A stretch of 64,000 nucleotides of DNA, taken from Rhodanobacter sp. DHB23 (GTDB taxonomy: Bacteria; Pseudomonadota; Gammaproteobacteria; Xanthomonadales; Rhodanobacteraceae). The position numbers and the translations under genes were made by a program. Below, piece after piece: positions 36,897 through 47,317 of this stretch. The notes beneath the pieces were generated by a model. The model searched no databases. It was given only the letters and a program-made list of their open reading frames with translations, and was not told where the DNA came from. The stretch lies in NCBI RefSeq assembly GCF_014842975.1, contig NZ_JACYXK010000022.1, forward strand, positions 54,773 to 118,772, written 5' to 3'. The stretch's first letter is position 1. Each line of letters opens with the position of its first letter.

Positions 36897-37913
36897 TCAC
36901 CAACCACCCAGGACCAGCTTGCCGATGCCGCTGCCCGATTCCAGCCGCCGATGCGCCTCGCGCAGGTTGGCGGCGCTGATCGGCGAAAGCGTGTCGTGGC
37001 GGATGCCCTTCAATTCGCCGGCGTCGACCAGTTGCGCCACACGGGCAAGGATGCGGCCCTGCTCGGCCATGTCCGGCGTGCGGAAGCGCGGGCGCGCGAA
37101 CATGAATTCCCAGTGGATGCCGATGCACTTGGCCTTGTACGGGTCGCCGATCCTGAGTGCGCCCTTCGGTTCCACGATCAGGCCAACGTGGCCCTGTGGC
37201 GCCAGCAGTTCGCTCAGCGCGTCCCAGTAGCGGTCGGTGTCGGCGAGGTTGAGCGCGGCGTCGACGTGCGTGAGACCCAGCGCGGCCAGCTGCGGCGCCA
37301 ATGGTTCGCGATGATCGACGACGTGCTGCGCGCCCATGGCGCGGCACCAGTCCGTGCTTTCCGGGCGCGAGGCGGTGGCGATCACGTCGAAGCCCGCGCG
37401 GTGCGCGAGCTGGGTGGCGATGGAGCCCACGCCGCCCGCGCCCGCGATCACCAGCAGCGACTTGCCCACGCCACCGCGCTCGCTGTCGAACGGCATGCGC
37501 TGGAACAGCAGCTCCCATGCAGTGATCGCCACCAGCGGCAGCGCGGCGGCGTCGGCGAAGTCCAGCGAGCGCGGCATCGCCGCGGCGAGCCGCGCGTCGA
37601 CCAGCTGGTACTCGGCATTGCTGCCTGCGCGGGTGACGTCGCCGGCGTAGTACACGCGGTCGCCGGGCTCGAATCCTTGCGCTTCGCTGCCCGCCGCTTC
37701 GACCACGCCTGCGGCGTCGTAGCCCAGCACCTTCGGCTGTGCTTCCACCTGCGGCCTGGGTGCGCGGATTTTGGTGTCGACCGGGTTCACCGACACGGCC
37801 TCCACGCGCACCAGCAGGTCGTGCGCGCCGGGCGCGGGTTTCGGCAACTCCACGTCGACCAGGGATTCGGGGTCGTCGATGGGCAGGTAGCGGGTGAGGG
37901 CGACGGCTTTCAT
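36897..37913 (-). CDS. Zinc-type alcohol dehydrogenase/quinone reductase-like protein
   Basis: A 338-residue MDR-superfamily oxidoreductase. MKAVALTRYLPIDDPESLVD, VSVNPVDTKIRAP, KVLGYDAAGVVEAAG, and the Rossmann loop VIAGAGGVGSIATQLAHRAG match the ZADH/quinone-reductase-like group that uses NADPH and usually lacks zinc; the usual structural cysteines are missing. The start at 37913 is at the family N terminus. The substrate is unknown. It is between the permease cluster and the inorganic pyrophosphatase on the same strand, but a terminator separates it from the latter. Confidence 0.87.
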   Translation of the reverse strand: MKAVALTRYLPIDDPESLVDVELPKPAPGAHDLLVRVEAVSVNPVDTKIRAPRPQVEAQPKVLGYDAAGVVEAAGSEAQGFEPGDRVYYAGDVTRAGSNAEYQLVDARLAAAMPRSLDFADAAALPLVAITAWELLFQRMPFDSERGGVGKSLLVIAGAGGVGSIATQLAHRAGFDVIATASRPESTDWCRAMGAQHVVDHREPLAPQLAALGLTHVDAALNLADTDRYWDALSELLAPQGHVGLIVEPKGALRIGDPYKAKCIGIHWEFMFARPRFRTPDMAEQGRILARVAQLVDAGELKGIRHDTLSPISAANLREAHRRLESGSGIGKLVLGGW

Positions 37914-38018
37914 GGCATGGCTCCGTGGGAACGAAGCAAGGATAAGCCCGTGCCGTGTGCGCGGCGTGGCTGTCCGCGAAGCGCAGGGCGCGCCCCGCGA
38001 TGGCTGGCGGCAGGCATG

Positions 38019-38053
38019 AAAAACGGCGCGCCGCTTCGCAGCGGCGCGCCGTT
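38019..38053 (-). terminator. Rho-independent terminator of ppa
   Basis: AACGGCGCGCCGC pairs with GCGGCGCGCCGTT around a short loop; the minus strand continues into TTTTT. It starts 14 bp after the ppa stop. Confidence 0.9.
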
Positions 38054-38066
38054 CCATTGCATGCAA

Positions 38067-38603
38067 TCAGGCCTTGGACGCCTTGTAGCGCTCCACGCCG
38101 GCGACGATCTCGGCCTTCGCCGCGTCGGCGCCTTCCCAGCCTTCCACCTTCACCCACTTGCCCTTCTCGAGGTCCTTGTAGTGCTCGAAGAAGTGGCCGA
38201 TGCGCTCCAGCCAATGCGGCGAGACACCCTTGATGTCGTTGATGTGGGCGTAGCCGGGGAACACCTTGGGCGAGGGGATCGCCAGCAGCTTCTCGTCGCT
38301 GCCGGCCTCGTCGGTCATCTTCAGCATGCCGACCGGGTGGCAGCGGATCACCGAGCCTACGGTCAGCGGCAGCGGCAGGATCACCAGCACGTCCAGCGGA
38401 TCGCCGTCGCCGCCCAGCGTGCCCGGCACGTAGCCGTAGTTGCAGGGGTAGCGCATCGGCGTGGACAGGATGCGGTCGACGAAGATCGCGCCCGACTCCT
38501 TGTCCACCTCGTACTTGACCGGCTCGGCATCCTTGGGGATTTCGATGATGACGTTGATTTCGTCCGGCACGTTGCGGCCGGCGGGCACCAGATGCAGACC
38601 CAT
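38067..38603 (-). CDS. ppa: Soluble inorganic pyrophosphatase, family I
   Basis: A 178-residue cytoplasmic Mg-dependent enzyme that hydrolyses PPi and pulls biosynthetic reactions forward. [40 protein letters not shown] (the active-site signature) and HINDIKGVS are present and length is normal for hexameric bacterial PPases. The start at 38603 is where similarity begins. A membrane H+-PPase and a PPi-dependent phosphofructokinase are encoded in the same window, so three enzymes compete for PPi. Confidence 0.96.
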   Translation of the reverse strand: MGLHLVPAGRNVPDEINVIIEIPKDAEPVKYEVDKESGAIFVDRILSTPMRYPCNYGYVPGTLGGDGDPLDVLVILPLPLTVGSVIRCHPVGMLKMTDEAGSDEKLLAIPSPKVFPGYAHINDIKGVSPHWLERIGHFFEHYKDLEKGKWVKVEGWEGADAAKAEIVAGVERYKASKA

Positions 38604-38722
38604 GGGATGTCCTTGCGCGATTTTGGAGGGAGAAAGCCCGCAAGGATACGCCACTGGCTGCTGCGATGCAGCAGCGGACGTTGAATGCCGGTGCGGAACG
38701 GCTGGCCCCCTCGTATCGTCCG

Positions 38723-38795
38723 GTATGCGCACCCTGTGCGCGACTGCTTTTGCTCCGGTTGAGCATCAAGGCAATCGCGCACAGCGTGCTCCTAC
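38723..38795. repeat. REP-type inverted doublet
   Basis: Two inverted copies of a 24-bp hairpin element: 38723–38746 (plus strand) and 38772–38795 (minus strand, starting GTAGGAGCACGCTGTGCGCG). The GTAGGAGC head is typical of REP sequences in pseudomonads and xanthomonads, and inverted pairs are called REPINs. It lies in the 218-bp spacer between ppa and the oxygenase gene; a GCTGCTG/CAGCAGC hairpin at 38657–38675 is also there. No RAYT transposase is in the window. Confidence 0.6.
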
Positions 38796-38821
38796 GCGGA
38801 AGGAACCGCCGCGTGGCTGGA

Positions 38822-39652
38822 TCAATACGGCCGCTCGCGCAGCCACTTGGTGGCGATCCACTTCTCGCCGCGCAGCACCGGCAGGCCGGCGTGCAGCGAG
38901 CTGGCGTCGCCGCCCTCGTAGGCGAAATAGACGGCCGAACCGCGCAGTGCGGTGACGGTGAGGCCGGCCGTGGGGAAGGCGGTGCCGCCGCCGGCCTCGG
39001 GCGTGTTGAGGTACATCACCACGCTGGCGATGCGCTGGCCTCCGCGCGCGGTGAGGGTGGAGTAGCCAGGCTGGCCGGGATCGAACCAGTCGAAATGCGG
39101 CGTGTATTCCTGCCCGGGCTGGTAATGCAGGATCTGCAGGCCTTCACCGTGGCTCGCGGGAATGTCGAACAGCGTCGCGATGCGCTGTTCGAGTTGCGCC
39201 ACCAGCGGCAGTTCGCCCGGCATGAAGAACATGCCCACGCTGGTGCGGCGGCGGTCCACCTGGTGCTTGCCGTCGGCATCCACGGTGAGCGCGCGCTGCA
39301 GGCGCGGGCGCGCCAGCGCGATCAGTTCGTCGCATTCCTCGCCCGTCAGCAGGCCGTCGAGCACGCGCAGCGCTGGCTTGTCCAGGCTCATCGAAACGCG
39401 CACCTCGCGGTCGCCCGCCTTCGCCAGCGGCGCCTCGGGGTGCTTCGTACGGCGTTCGAGCGGCGCGCCGACATCGGCAAGCAGGGTGGCCGGCGGCAGC
39501 TTCAGCACCTCGGCCACGGCGGCGCGGCTGCGCTGCGGATCGTAGCCATGCGACCGCATCAGCTCGACCACGCTCTGCGGAGCGTGCCCGGCGCGGCTGG
39601 TGGCGAGGATCCACTCGCGCAGTTCGGGGGTGATGGCGGTCTGTGCCTTCAT
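38822..39652 (-). CDS. 2-oxoglutarate/Fe(II) oxygenase, prolyl-4-hydroxylase type
   Basis: A 276-residue protein. The C-terminal half is a P4H-alpha-like domain: TSVGMFFMPGELP, iron ligands in TPHFDWFDP (HxD) and LHAGLPVLRGEKWIATKWLR (distal His and 2-oxoglutarate-binding Lys). SVVMYLNTPEAGGGTAFP is the usual strand-turn motif. An N-terminal extension of about 85 residues is helical and unassigned. Substrate is probably a protein or peptide prolyl residue, but bacterial members vary. It is 72 bp after the phytanoyl-type oxygenase on the same strand. Confidence 0.88.
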   Translation of the reverse strand: MKAQTAITPELREWILATSRAGHAPQSVVELMRSHGYDPQRSRAAVAEVLKLPPATLLADVGAPLERRTKHPEAPLAKAGDREVRVSMSLDKPALRVLDGLLTGEECDELIALARPRLQRALTVDADGKHQVDRRRTSVGMFFMPGELPLVAQLEQRIATLFDIPASHGEGLQILHYQPGQEYTPHFDWFDPGQPGYSTLTARGGQRIASVVMYLNTPEAGGGTAFPTAGLTVTALRGSAVYFAYEGGDASSLHAGLPVLRGEKWIATKWLRERPY

Positions 39653-39724
39653 CGCATGGGAAAGGTTGGGGCGCCGCTCAAGCTTACTTCACGCGATTCA
39701 GGGCGATGTGGACGAGCGCGTGAT

Positions 39725-40405
39725 TCAGTCGGCCCATCGCAAAACTGTTGGCAACTCCGCACAGCAGTATTCGAAATGCAGAACCCGGCGCAACTTGGGA
39801 TTGATCATCCTGGAAGATGCATGCACGGTCAGGGGGCGCATGACAAGGGCATCGCCTGCGGCGAGGCTCGGGCAGTCGTAACCGAGGGATGCTGCGAGGT
39901 CATGCATGCGTTCCGCTGAAAGCAACCCCTGACGGTGCGAACCAGCGATGAGCTTGAGTCCACCATTTGTTTCGTCACAACTATCCAGATGCATGCGTAC
40001 AGCCACCATGCGCTCCAGCCATTCTGCAGGTGGTTGTACCTGCCAAGCTCCTGCTTTGTTCGACCATGGCCCCCAGCCCGGCAAATCCGCGCGCTCGGCT
40101 ACGGTGATTGCACGATCCTGGTGCCAGCTCACCAGCCAGTCGTTATCGGGGGATTTGTCGAAGTAGATGGCCCGTACGAAGTGCGTTGAAGCGCCCAGTG
40201 CATTACGCGCCAGAGCCATACCCACGCCTGTACGGGCAAGCTTGTAGACGCTCTCGGTGCGCTGATCAATTCGTCGAATGCCGCCCCGGCCCGCGGCGAG
40301 ACGAATATCGGCGAGTGCGGAGTGCAGCTCAGTCAGGCCGGCATCGTCAAGCGCGTTGTGTGCGAGAGCGTAACCATCTTCCTGCAAGGTGGCGAGATCG
40401 AACAT
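39725..40405 (-). CDS. Phytanoyl-CoA dioxygenase (PhyH) family protein
   Basis: A 226-residue 2-oxoglutarate/Fe(II) enzyme. Iron ligands appear in VSWHQDRAI (HxD) and PLTVHASSRM (distal His), with the Arg that binds 2-oxoglutarate shortly after (RVLHFEY region). LQEDGYALAHNALD is the PhyH N terminus. PhyH enzymes hydroxylate many small molecules; the substrate is unknown. The start at 40405 (MFDLATLQEDG) matches family length. Codon use is less GC-extreme than in neighbours, a hint of separate origin. It lies between two other minus-strand genes, with a terminator upstream. Confidence 0.85.
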   Translation of the reverse strand: MFDLATLQEDGYALAHNALDDAGLTELHSALADIRLAAGRGGIRRIDQRTESVYKLARTGVGMALARNALGASTHFVRAIYFDKSPDNDWLVSWHQDRAITVAERADLPGWGPWSNKAGAWQVQPPAEWLERMVAVRMHLDSCDETNGGLKLIAGSHRQGLLSAERMHDLAASLGYDCPSLAAGDALVMRPLTVHASSRMINPKLRRVLHFEYCCAELPTVLRWAD

Positions 40406-40467
40406 GTCGGCCAGGGTCTGAAGCGGGCTGTATGGTTCGTGGGAGGATGAGCAAATGATTGCACACT

Positions 40468-40508
40468 GGAACAACGCTGGCTGGCACAAGGCCAGCCAGC
40501 GTTGTTCC
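40468..40508 (-). terminator. Strong stem-loop after the prolyl oligopeptidase gene
   Basis: A 17-bp perfect stem (GGAACAACGCTGGCTGG with its complement) around a short loop, 13 bp after the stop. No clear T-run follows, so it may act as a processing or stabilising hairpin as well as a terminator. Confidence 0.7.
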
Positions 40509-40521
40509 TCGTCGGAGCGGC

Positions 40522-42639
40522 TTACTTCAACTTGTCCCACAGGAAGTCGTACACCATCGCGTGCATGTGCGCGGACTGCTTGTTGTCCGCGCCGGCGCCG
40601 TGGCCGCCTTCCAGGTTCTCGTAGAACCACACGTTGGGGATGCCCATGCCTTCCATTTTCGCGGCCATCTTGCGTGCCTGCGCGGGGCCCACGCGGTCGT
40701 CGCTGGTGGTGGTGTAGAACAGCACCGGCGGGTAGTGCGTTTCCTTGTGCAGGTTCTGGTAGGGCGAGAAGGCCTTGATGAAGTCCCACTGCTTCGGGTC
40801 GTCGGGATTGCCGTATTCGGCGATCCACGACGATCCGGCGTCGAGGTGGATGTAGCGCTTCATGTCCAGCAGCGGCACTTCGCAGGCGATGGCGCCGAAC
40901 AACTGCGGGTACTGGGTGAGCATGTTGCCCATCAGCAGGCCGCCGTTGCTGCCGCCTTCGGCGCCGAGGTGCCTGGCGGTGGTGACGCCGCGCTTCACCA
41001 GGTCCTCGGCCACCGCGGCGAAGTCCTGGTAGGCCTTGGGGCGGTTGGCCTGCAATGCGGCCTGGTGCCAGGCGGGACCGTATTCGCCGCCACCGCGGAT
41101 GTTGGCGATCACGTAGACGCCGCCGCGGTCCAGCCATGCGCGGCCGATGCTGCCGCTGTAGAACGGCTGCAGCGAAACCTCGAAGCCGCCGTAGCCGTAC
41201 AGCAGGGTGCGGTTCGAGCCGTCGAGTTTCATGTCCTTCGGCGCGATCTCGAAATAGGGCACGCGGGTGCCGTCCTTCGAGGCGACGAAGTGCTGGCTCA
41301 CGCTGAACCTGGAAGCGTCGAAGAAGGCAGGCTGGTGCTTGATCGCCTCGGCCTCGCCCTGGCCCAGCACGCCGCGCTCCAGCGTCGTCGGGGTGAGGAA
41401 ACCGGTGATGGCGAGCCAGTATTCGTCGCTGTGGTCGGGGTCGGTATCGACCACTTCCACCGTGCTCATCGCCGGCGCGCCCGGCATGGCCTGGTGCTGC
41501 CAGTCGCCGGCTTGCGGCGTCAGCACCTCCAGCCGGCTCTTCACGTCGTCCAGCACGTCGAGGATCAGGTGGTGCTGCGTCCAGGCATAGTTGGAGAGCG
41601 CGGTGTGCGCATCGGGCTTGAACAGCACGGTGAAGGCGCGCTTGCCGGCCATGAAGTCGTCGAACTTGATGGCGACCAGCGCGCCGTTGGGATAGGTGGC
41701 GCCGCCCACCGTCCAAGGCGAGCGCAGCGTCACCAGCAGCCATTCGCGGTGCGCGTCGGCGCTGGCGTCGCTGGGGATGTCCAGCTTCACCAGCTTGCCG
41801 TCCTTGCGCAGGTAGATTTCGCTGTGGAAGAAGTCGGTGGCCACCTGCACGAAGTCGCGCTCGAAGCCGGGCGTGAGGTCGCGGTAGGCGCTCACCGCGA
41901 GGTCGTCGGGCTTGCCCTCGTACACTTCGGTCGCGCTGGCGAGCGGCGTGCCGCGCGTCCATTCCTTGGCGATGCGCGGGTAGCTGGACTTGGTCATCGA
42001 GCCGGCGCCGAAGTCGGTGCCGACGTAGATGTGGTCCTGGTCGATCCAGCCCACCTGGGTCTTGGCGATCGGCAGCTCGAAGCCGCCTTTCACGAAGGAC
42101 TTGGTGCCGGTGTCGAACTCGCGCACCGCCACCGCGTCGCCGCCGTCGGGCGACAGCGAGAGCAGGCAACGCGTATACGCGGGTTTCAGGCATTGCGCGC
42201 CCTTGAACACCCAGCGCTTGCCTTCGGCCTTGTTGAGCGCGTCCACGTCCAGCACGACCTCCCACCTGGGATCGGCCTTGCGGTATTCGTCCAGCGTGGT
42301 GCGGCGCCAGAGGCCGCGCGGATGCTCCTTGTCCTGCCAGAAGTTGTAGAGCCAGTCACCCATGCGGCCGACCATGGGGATGCGCGCATTGGAGTCCAGC
42401 ACTTCGAGGATCTGGTTGCGCGTGTGGTCGAACCCGGCGGAGCTGGCGAAGGCCTTCTCCGTGATCGCGTTCTGCGCCTTCACCCAGTCCATCGCGCGCG
42501 CGTCGTGGGTGGCTTCCAGCCACAGGTAGGGATCATCGCTGGTGGAGGTCTGGTCGGTGGTCGCGGCGTGAGTGGTGTTCATGCCAACCAGTGTGATGCC
42601 CAGCGCAAGCGCGAGCCAGAGGGAGGTCTTGGAAGTCAT
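40522..42639 (-). CDS. Prolyl oligopeptidase (S9A) with signal peptide
   Basis: A 705-residue serine peptidase that cleaves short proline-containing peptides. N-terminal signal peptide (SLWLALALGITLVGMNTTHAA) predicts export to the periplasm. A seven-bladed propeller covers about residues 90–440, and the alpha/beta-hydrolase domain carries S564 (EGGSNGGLLMG), D648 (SDDRVGP) and H680 (EGGHGAG), all present and spaced as in the porcine enzyme. The start at 42639 has normal context. It stands alone between a repeat-rich spacer and a stem-loop. Confidence 0.94.
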   Translation of the reverse strand: MTSKTSLWLALALGITLVGMNTTHAATTDQTSTSDDPYLWLEATHDARAMDWVKAQNAITEKAFASSAGFDHTRNQILEVLDSNARIPMVGRMGDWLYNFWQDKEHPRGLWRRTTLDEYRKADPRWEVVLDVDALNKAEGKRWVFKGAQCLKPAYTRCLLSLSPDGGDAVAVREFDTGTKSFVKGGFELPIAKTQVGWIDQDHIYVGTDFGAGSMTKSSYPRIAKEWTRGTPLASATEVYEGKPDDLAVSAYRDLTPGFERDFVQVATDFFHSEIYLRKDGKLVKLDIPSDASADAHREWLLVTLRSPWTVGGATYPNGALVAIKFDDFMAGKRAFTVLFKPDAHTALSNYAWTQHHLILDVLDDVKSRLEVLTPQAGDWQHQAMPGAPAMSTVEVVDTDPDHSDEYWLAITGFLTPTTLERGVLGQGEAEAIKHQPAFFDASRFSVSQHFVASKDGTRVPYFEIAPKDMKLDGSNRTLLYGYGGFEVSLQPFYSGSIGRAWLDRGGVYVIANIRGGGEYGPAWHQAALQANRPKAYQDFAAVAEDLVKRGVTTARHLGAEGGSNGGLLMGNMLTQYPQLFGAIACEVPLLDMKRYIHLDAGSSWIAEYGNPDDPKQWDFIKAFSPYQNLHKETHYPPVLFYTTTSDDRVGPAQARKMAAKMEGMGIPNVWFYENLEGGHGAGADNKQSAHMHAMVYDFLWDKLK

Positions 42640-42744
42640 GGAAGCTCCTTGGATTGCGACGAAAGCCCGAGTGTGATGGCGCGATGCGATGCGGTGCGTG
42701 CCTGTGGCTGAAGTCAGGTAGTCGACGCGTACTAACTGGTGAAT

Positions 42745-42888
42745 CCCTCTCCCGCTTGCGGGAGAGGGTGCCCGCAGGGCGGGAGAGGGCGCGGGCGGAG
42801 CGTACCCTCTCCCCCAACCCCTCTTCCTCGCTCCTCAAGGCAGGGCCATCCATGGCCCTTCCCCGCGTCCGCAAGCGGGAGAGGGGAG
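42745..42888 (-). repeat. Palindrome plus 70-bp dispersed repeat (copy 1)
   Basis: The 306-bp spacer between hppA and the peptidase gene has no coding potential. At 42745–42768 an 11-bp-arm palindrome is built from CTCCCGC and GCGGGAG. At 42819–42888 is a 70-bp block that recurs at 51475–51544 with four mismatches by my alignment. It contains GGGCCATCCATGGCCC (42843–42858), again a TCCA/TGGA loop, with GGA on the minus strand, which is sense for hppA and the peptidase gene. Confidence 0.8.
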
Positions 42889-42897
42889 CAGAGCCTG

Positions 42898-42931
42898 CAA
42901 AAGCGACAGGCCCCGCGAACGGGGCCTGTCG
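42898..42931 (-). terminator. Rho-independent terminator of hppA
   Basis: CGACAGGCCCC pairs with GGGGCCTGTCG; on the minus strand it runs into CTTTTG. It is 14 bp after the hppA stop. Confidence 0.85.
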
Positions 42932-42945
42932 TCTTGCCGAACCGC

Positions 42946-44976
<2,031 letters not shown>

Positions 44977-45258
44977 CGGAGCCTCCCCATGAGTTGTTGG
45001 CCGTCCGGAGCGGGCGGTCGAGGGGAGTATAGGCAGAGCCGTGTGTCCAACCTGTTGTGCGGCGCAACGCGCGGTGCTTGCCGTGCTTGCGTCAGGGCTG
45101 GAAGTCGCAATGTCGGATTGTCCCTACACACGAAGTGTGATGCGGTGATATCGGTTCGCGCGGGTGACGCGGCATACTTTCGTTCAGTGCAGACCGAGGC
45201 GGGCGGGTTGCCCTGACTGAACAGGTCAAGCCATGCAGGATCGACGATGGAGAGTCCG

Positions 45259-45852
45259 ATGCCACGCTTCCGCAGCGCCATGCTTCCGCTTGCATTCGTC
45301 TTGCTGACGACAGGATGCCAAACCGCCATGTCCACTCAGACCGACACCATCCAGCCGCCGCCCGAAACGCTTGCCGTGCCGTTGAAGTTTGCAGTGCATA
45401 ACTTCGGGGCGGCTTGTTACAACACCTTGAGTTGCAGCGTGGTGTACAACCACAAGCAGTTCGCACCTTTCAGCATCGACAAGCCATCACCACCACCGCC
45501 TTCGCCCGACTATCGGAAAAATTGGGATGCGGGCTTCATCGGGATCGAAAACTTTCCGTCTCCCGCCATTGTGCAGTGGACGTCGTTGGACGGCGCAAAG
45601 CACGAGTCCAAGGTGGACATGGCCAAGATCTTCAAGGAGCAGTTGATCTGGCACAAGGTGCCCAAGTCCGACATGGCTGATTTTTATAGTGGCCCGGTGG
45701 CAGGCGAGCCGGACATTTTCCTGGAAGTGAACGACCACGCCATCAACGTGTTCATGTGGATGTTGATTCCCACCAAGACGGAACAAGTGCCGGGGAACAA
45801 GCTCAGCTACGGGCGGGATGACAGATTTCTAGTCTGGACGCACACCTATTGA
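45259..45852 (+). CDS. Lipoprotein, candidate immunity protein
   Basis: A 197-residue predicted lipoprotein: MPRFRSAMLPLAFVLLTTGC with a lipobox cysteine at residue 20. The mature part (FAVHNFGAACYNTLSCSVVY, SPPPPSPDYRKNWDAGF, FLEVNDHAINVFMW) resembles, from memory, DUF3304-type lipoproteins found next to DUF2235 effector genes. A periplasmic lipoprotein beside a phospholipase is the usual form of immunity in antibacterial secretion systems. An ATG at 45247 is also in frame. The next gene starts 14 bp after its stop. Function is inferred from context. Confidence 0.65.
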   Translation: MPRFRSAMLPLAFVLLTTGCQTAMSTQTDTIQPPPETLAVPLKFAVHNFGAACYNTLSCSVVYNHKQFAPFSIDKPSPPPPSPDYRKNWDAGFIGIENFPSPAIVQWTSLDGAKHESKVDMAKIFKEQLIWHKVPKSDMADFYSGPVAGEPDIFLEVNDHAINVFMWMLIPTKTEQVPGNKLSYGRDDRFLVWTHTY

Positions 45853-45866
45853 TCGGAGGGCATGGA

Positions 45867-47279
45867 GTGAGCCACGAGGACAAACTCGATCCGGATGGAA
45901 TTCGCAATGATGGTGTGCCGTACTATGAGGCGGATGCGCAACGGTTGCAGAGTTACGTGAATGCTCGTGCGGAACTGTCACGGTTTGATGCGCCGCTGTT
46001 CATGCATGCAAACAATCCCCGTGAATATTTGTATGTCGCGTCTTTCGACGGTACCGGGAACGATAAATCCAAGGATCCCGCGCACGAAACCAATGTTGCC
46101 AAGATCGATGATCAAGTCGAGGCATTGAAGCTCGCGGGAAGCGAGCGCATTGGTCATGGCTATGTTCCAGGTCCCGGTACGGAGGATGGCTTTCTTGCGC
46201 GTACGCGGGATGGCATGGATGGCCATACCTACGACGTGCGCGTCGAAGAGATGTACAAAAAGTTCATCGATCAGGCGTGGCGTTGGAAACAAGCGGATCC
46301 GGATGCCCAGATCCGTTTGGCCGACATCGGCTTCAGCCGTGGCGGCGAGCAGGCCGCTGGATTTGCCCGCATCGTGCAAGAACGCGGCATCCAGGATCCG
46401 ATGGGCGCGCACTACACCTACGACAGCCACCACCGCATAACCCATGTGGAGTACACCCGCCCGCCGCTGGTCGAGCCGGGCCAGGTGGCGCAGGCGGTGG
46501 GTTTGTTCGATCCAGTGGGCACCGGCGATCCGGTGAAGCATCACGACCGGCGCCTGCCGCCGTCGGTGATTTCCGGTTTTCAGATCAATGCCGCGGACGA
46601 ACGGCGCGGCCTGTTCAAGTCCGACCACATCATCGATCCCGACATGACGCCGGATGGGCGCTTCCTTGGCGTGACCGTGGCCGGTGCGCACTCCGATGTC
46701 GGCGGCAGCTACCACCGCGACGGCCTGGCCATCCGCAGCGAAAATCTGATGGTGGGTTATCTCAACGGGTTGAGCGACAAACCCTTCCTGCAGCGCCAGG
46801 CGGAGCCGGACGATCCGCGGCTGGATGTGGTGCACCGCTCGGAAGACGGCATGCTCTTGTACCGGCTTGCGCCGAAGATCGATCGACTCAGTCCCGATGG
46901 CTACAACGAATTGCTGGTACCCAGGTCGGAAGCGAAGCGGGTGGCCGATCCGTTCAATGCCGAGCCGCGCGACGAATCGTTGAACCGGCAGTTCCAGCGG
47001 CAGCGCATAGACACGGGCATGCAACCGGCCCTGCCGGATCAACCGCAGCAAGCCCCGACCAGCGATTTGTCGGCGCGACTCGACCGCTTGCTGGTGGCAG
47101 GACAGTCGAACGATTGGGGAGCCTTCAGCCGGGAGAACCAGGCGCTGGCCTTTGGCGAGGCTGGCCGCGGCATGCTGGACCACGCCACGGTCCAGGCCAA
47201 TTGGCTCGAACAGCAAGCGGTTCCGCAGCTCTTCCAGCAGCAGGCGGCGCAACCGGGCGGTCCGGCCATGTCGTTCTGA
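45867..47279 (+). CDS. DUF2235 alpha/beta-hydrolase, Tle1-like candidate effector
   Basis: A 470-residue protein. YVASFDGTGNDKSKDPAHET is the DUF2235 opening, GFSRGGEQAAGFAR carries the nucleophile S157, and VTVAGAHSDVGGSYH gives H275 and D277 of the hydrolase core. DUF2235 includes Tle1 phospholipases delivered by type VI secretion. After about residue 380 the protein changes to a glutamine-rich tail (PALPDQPQQAP, LFQQQAAQPGG), which may be a delivery signal. The start is GTG at 45867 because GGAGGG sits 6 bp upstream; a TTG at 45849 is less likely. No VgrG, Hcp or secretion-machine gene is in the window. Confidence 0.78.
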   Translation: MSHEDKLDPDGIRNDGVPYYEADAQRLQSYVNARAELSRFDAPLFMHANNPREYLYVASFDGTGNDKSKDPAHETNVAKIDDQVEALKLAGSERIGHGYVPGPGTEDGFLARTRDGMDGHTYDVRVEEMYKKFIDQAWRWKQADPDAQIRLADIGFSRGGEQAAGFARIVQERGIQDPMGAHYTYDSHHRITHVEYTRPPLVEPGQVAQAVGLFDPVGTGDPVKHHDRRLPPSVISGFQINAADERRGLFKSDHIIDPDMTPDGRFLGVTVAGAHSDVGGSYHRDGLAIRSENLMVGYLNGLSDKPFLQRQAEPDDPRLDVVHRSEDGMLLYRLAPKIDRLSPDGYNELLVPRSEAKRVADPFNAEPRDESLNRQFQRQRIDTGMQPALPDQPQQAPTSDLSARLDRLLVAGQSNDWGAFSRENQALAFGEAGRGMLDHATVQANWLEQQAVPQLFQQQAAQPGGPAMSF

Positions 47280-47317
47280 ATCACGCCATCGTGACCGCCA
47301 GCCAGGGAAGTCGTGCC

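Noticed and set aside
45849..45866. TTG start for the DUF2235 hydrolase
   Set aside because: It overlaps the lipoprotein stop and has no ribosome site, whereas GTG at 45867 has GGAGGG at proper spacing.
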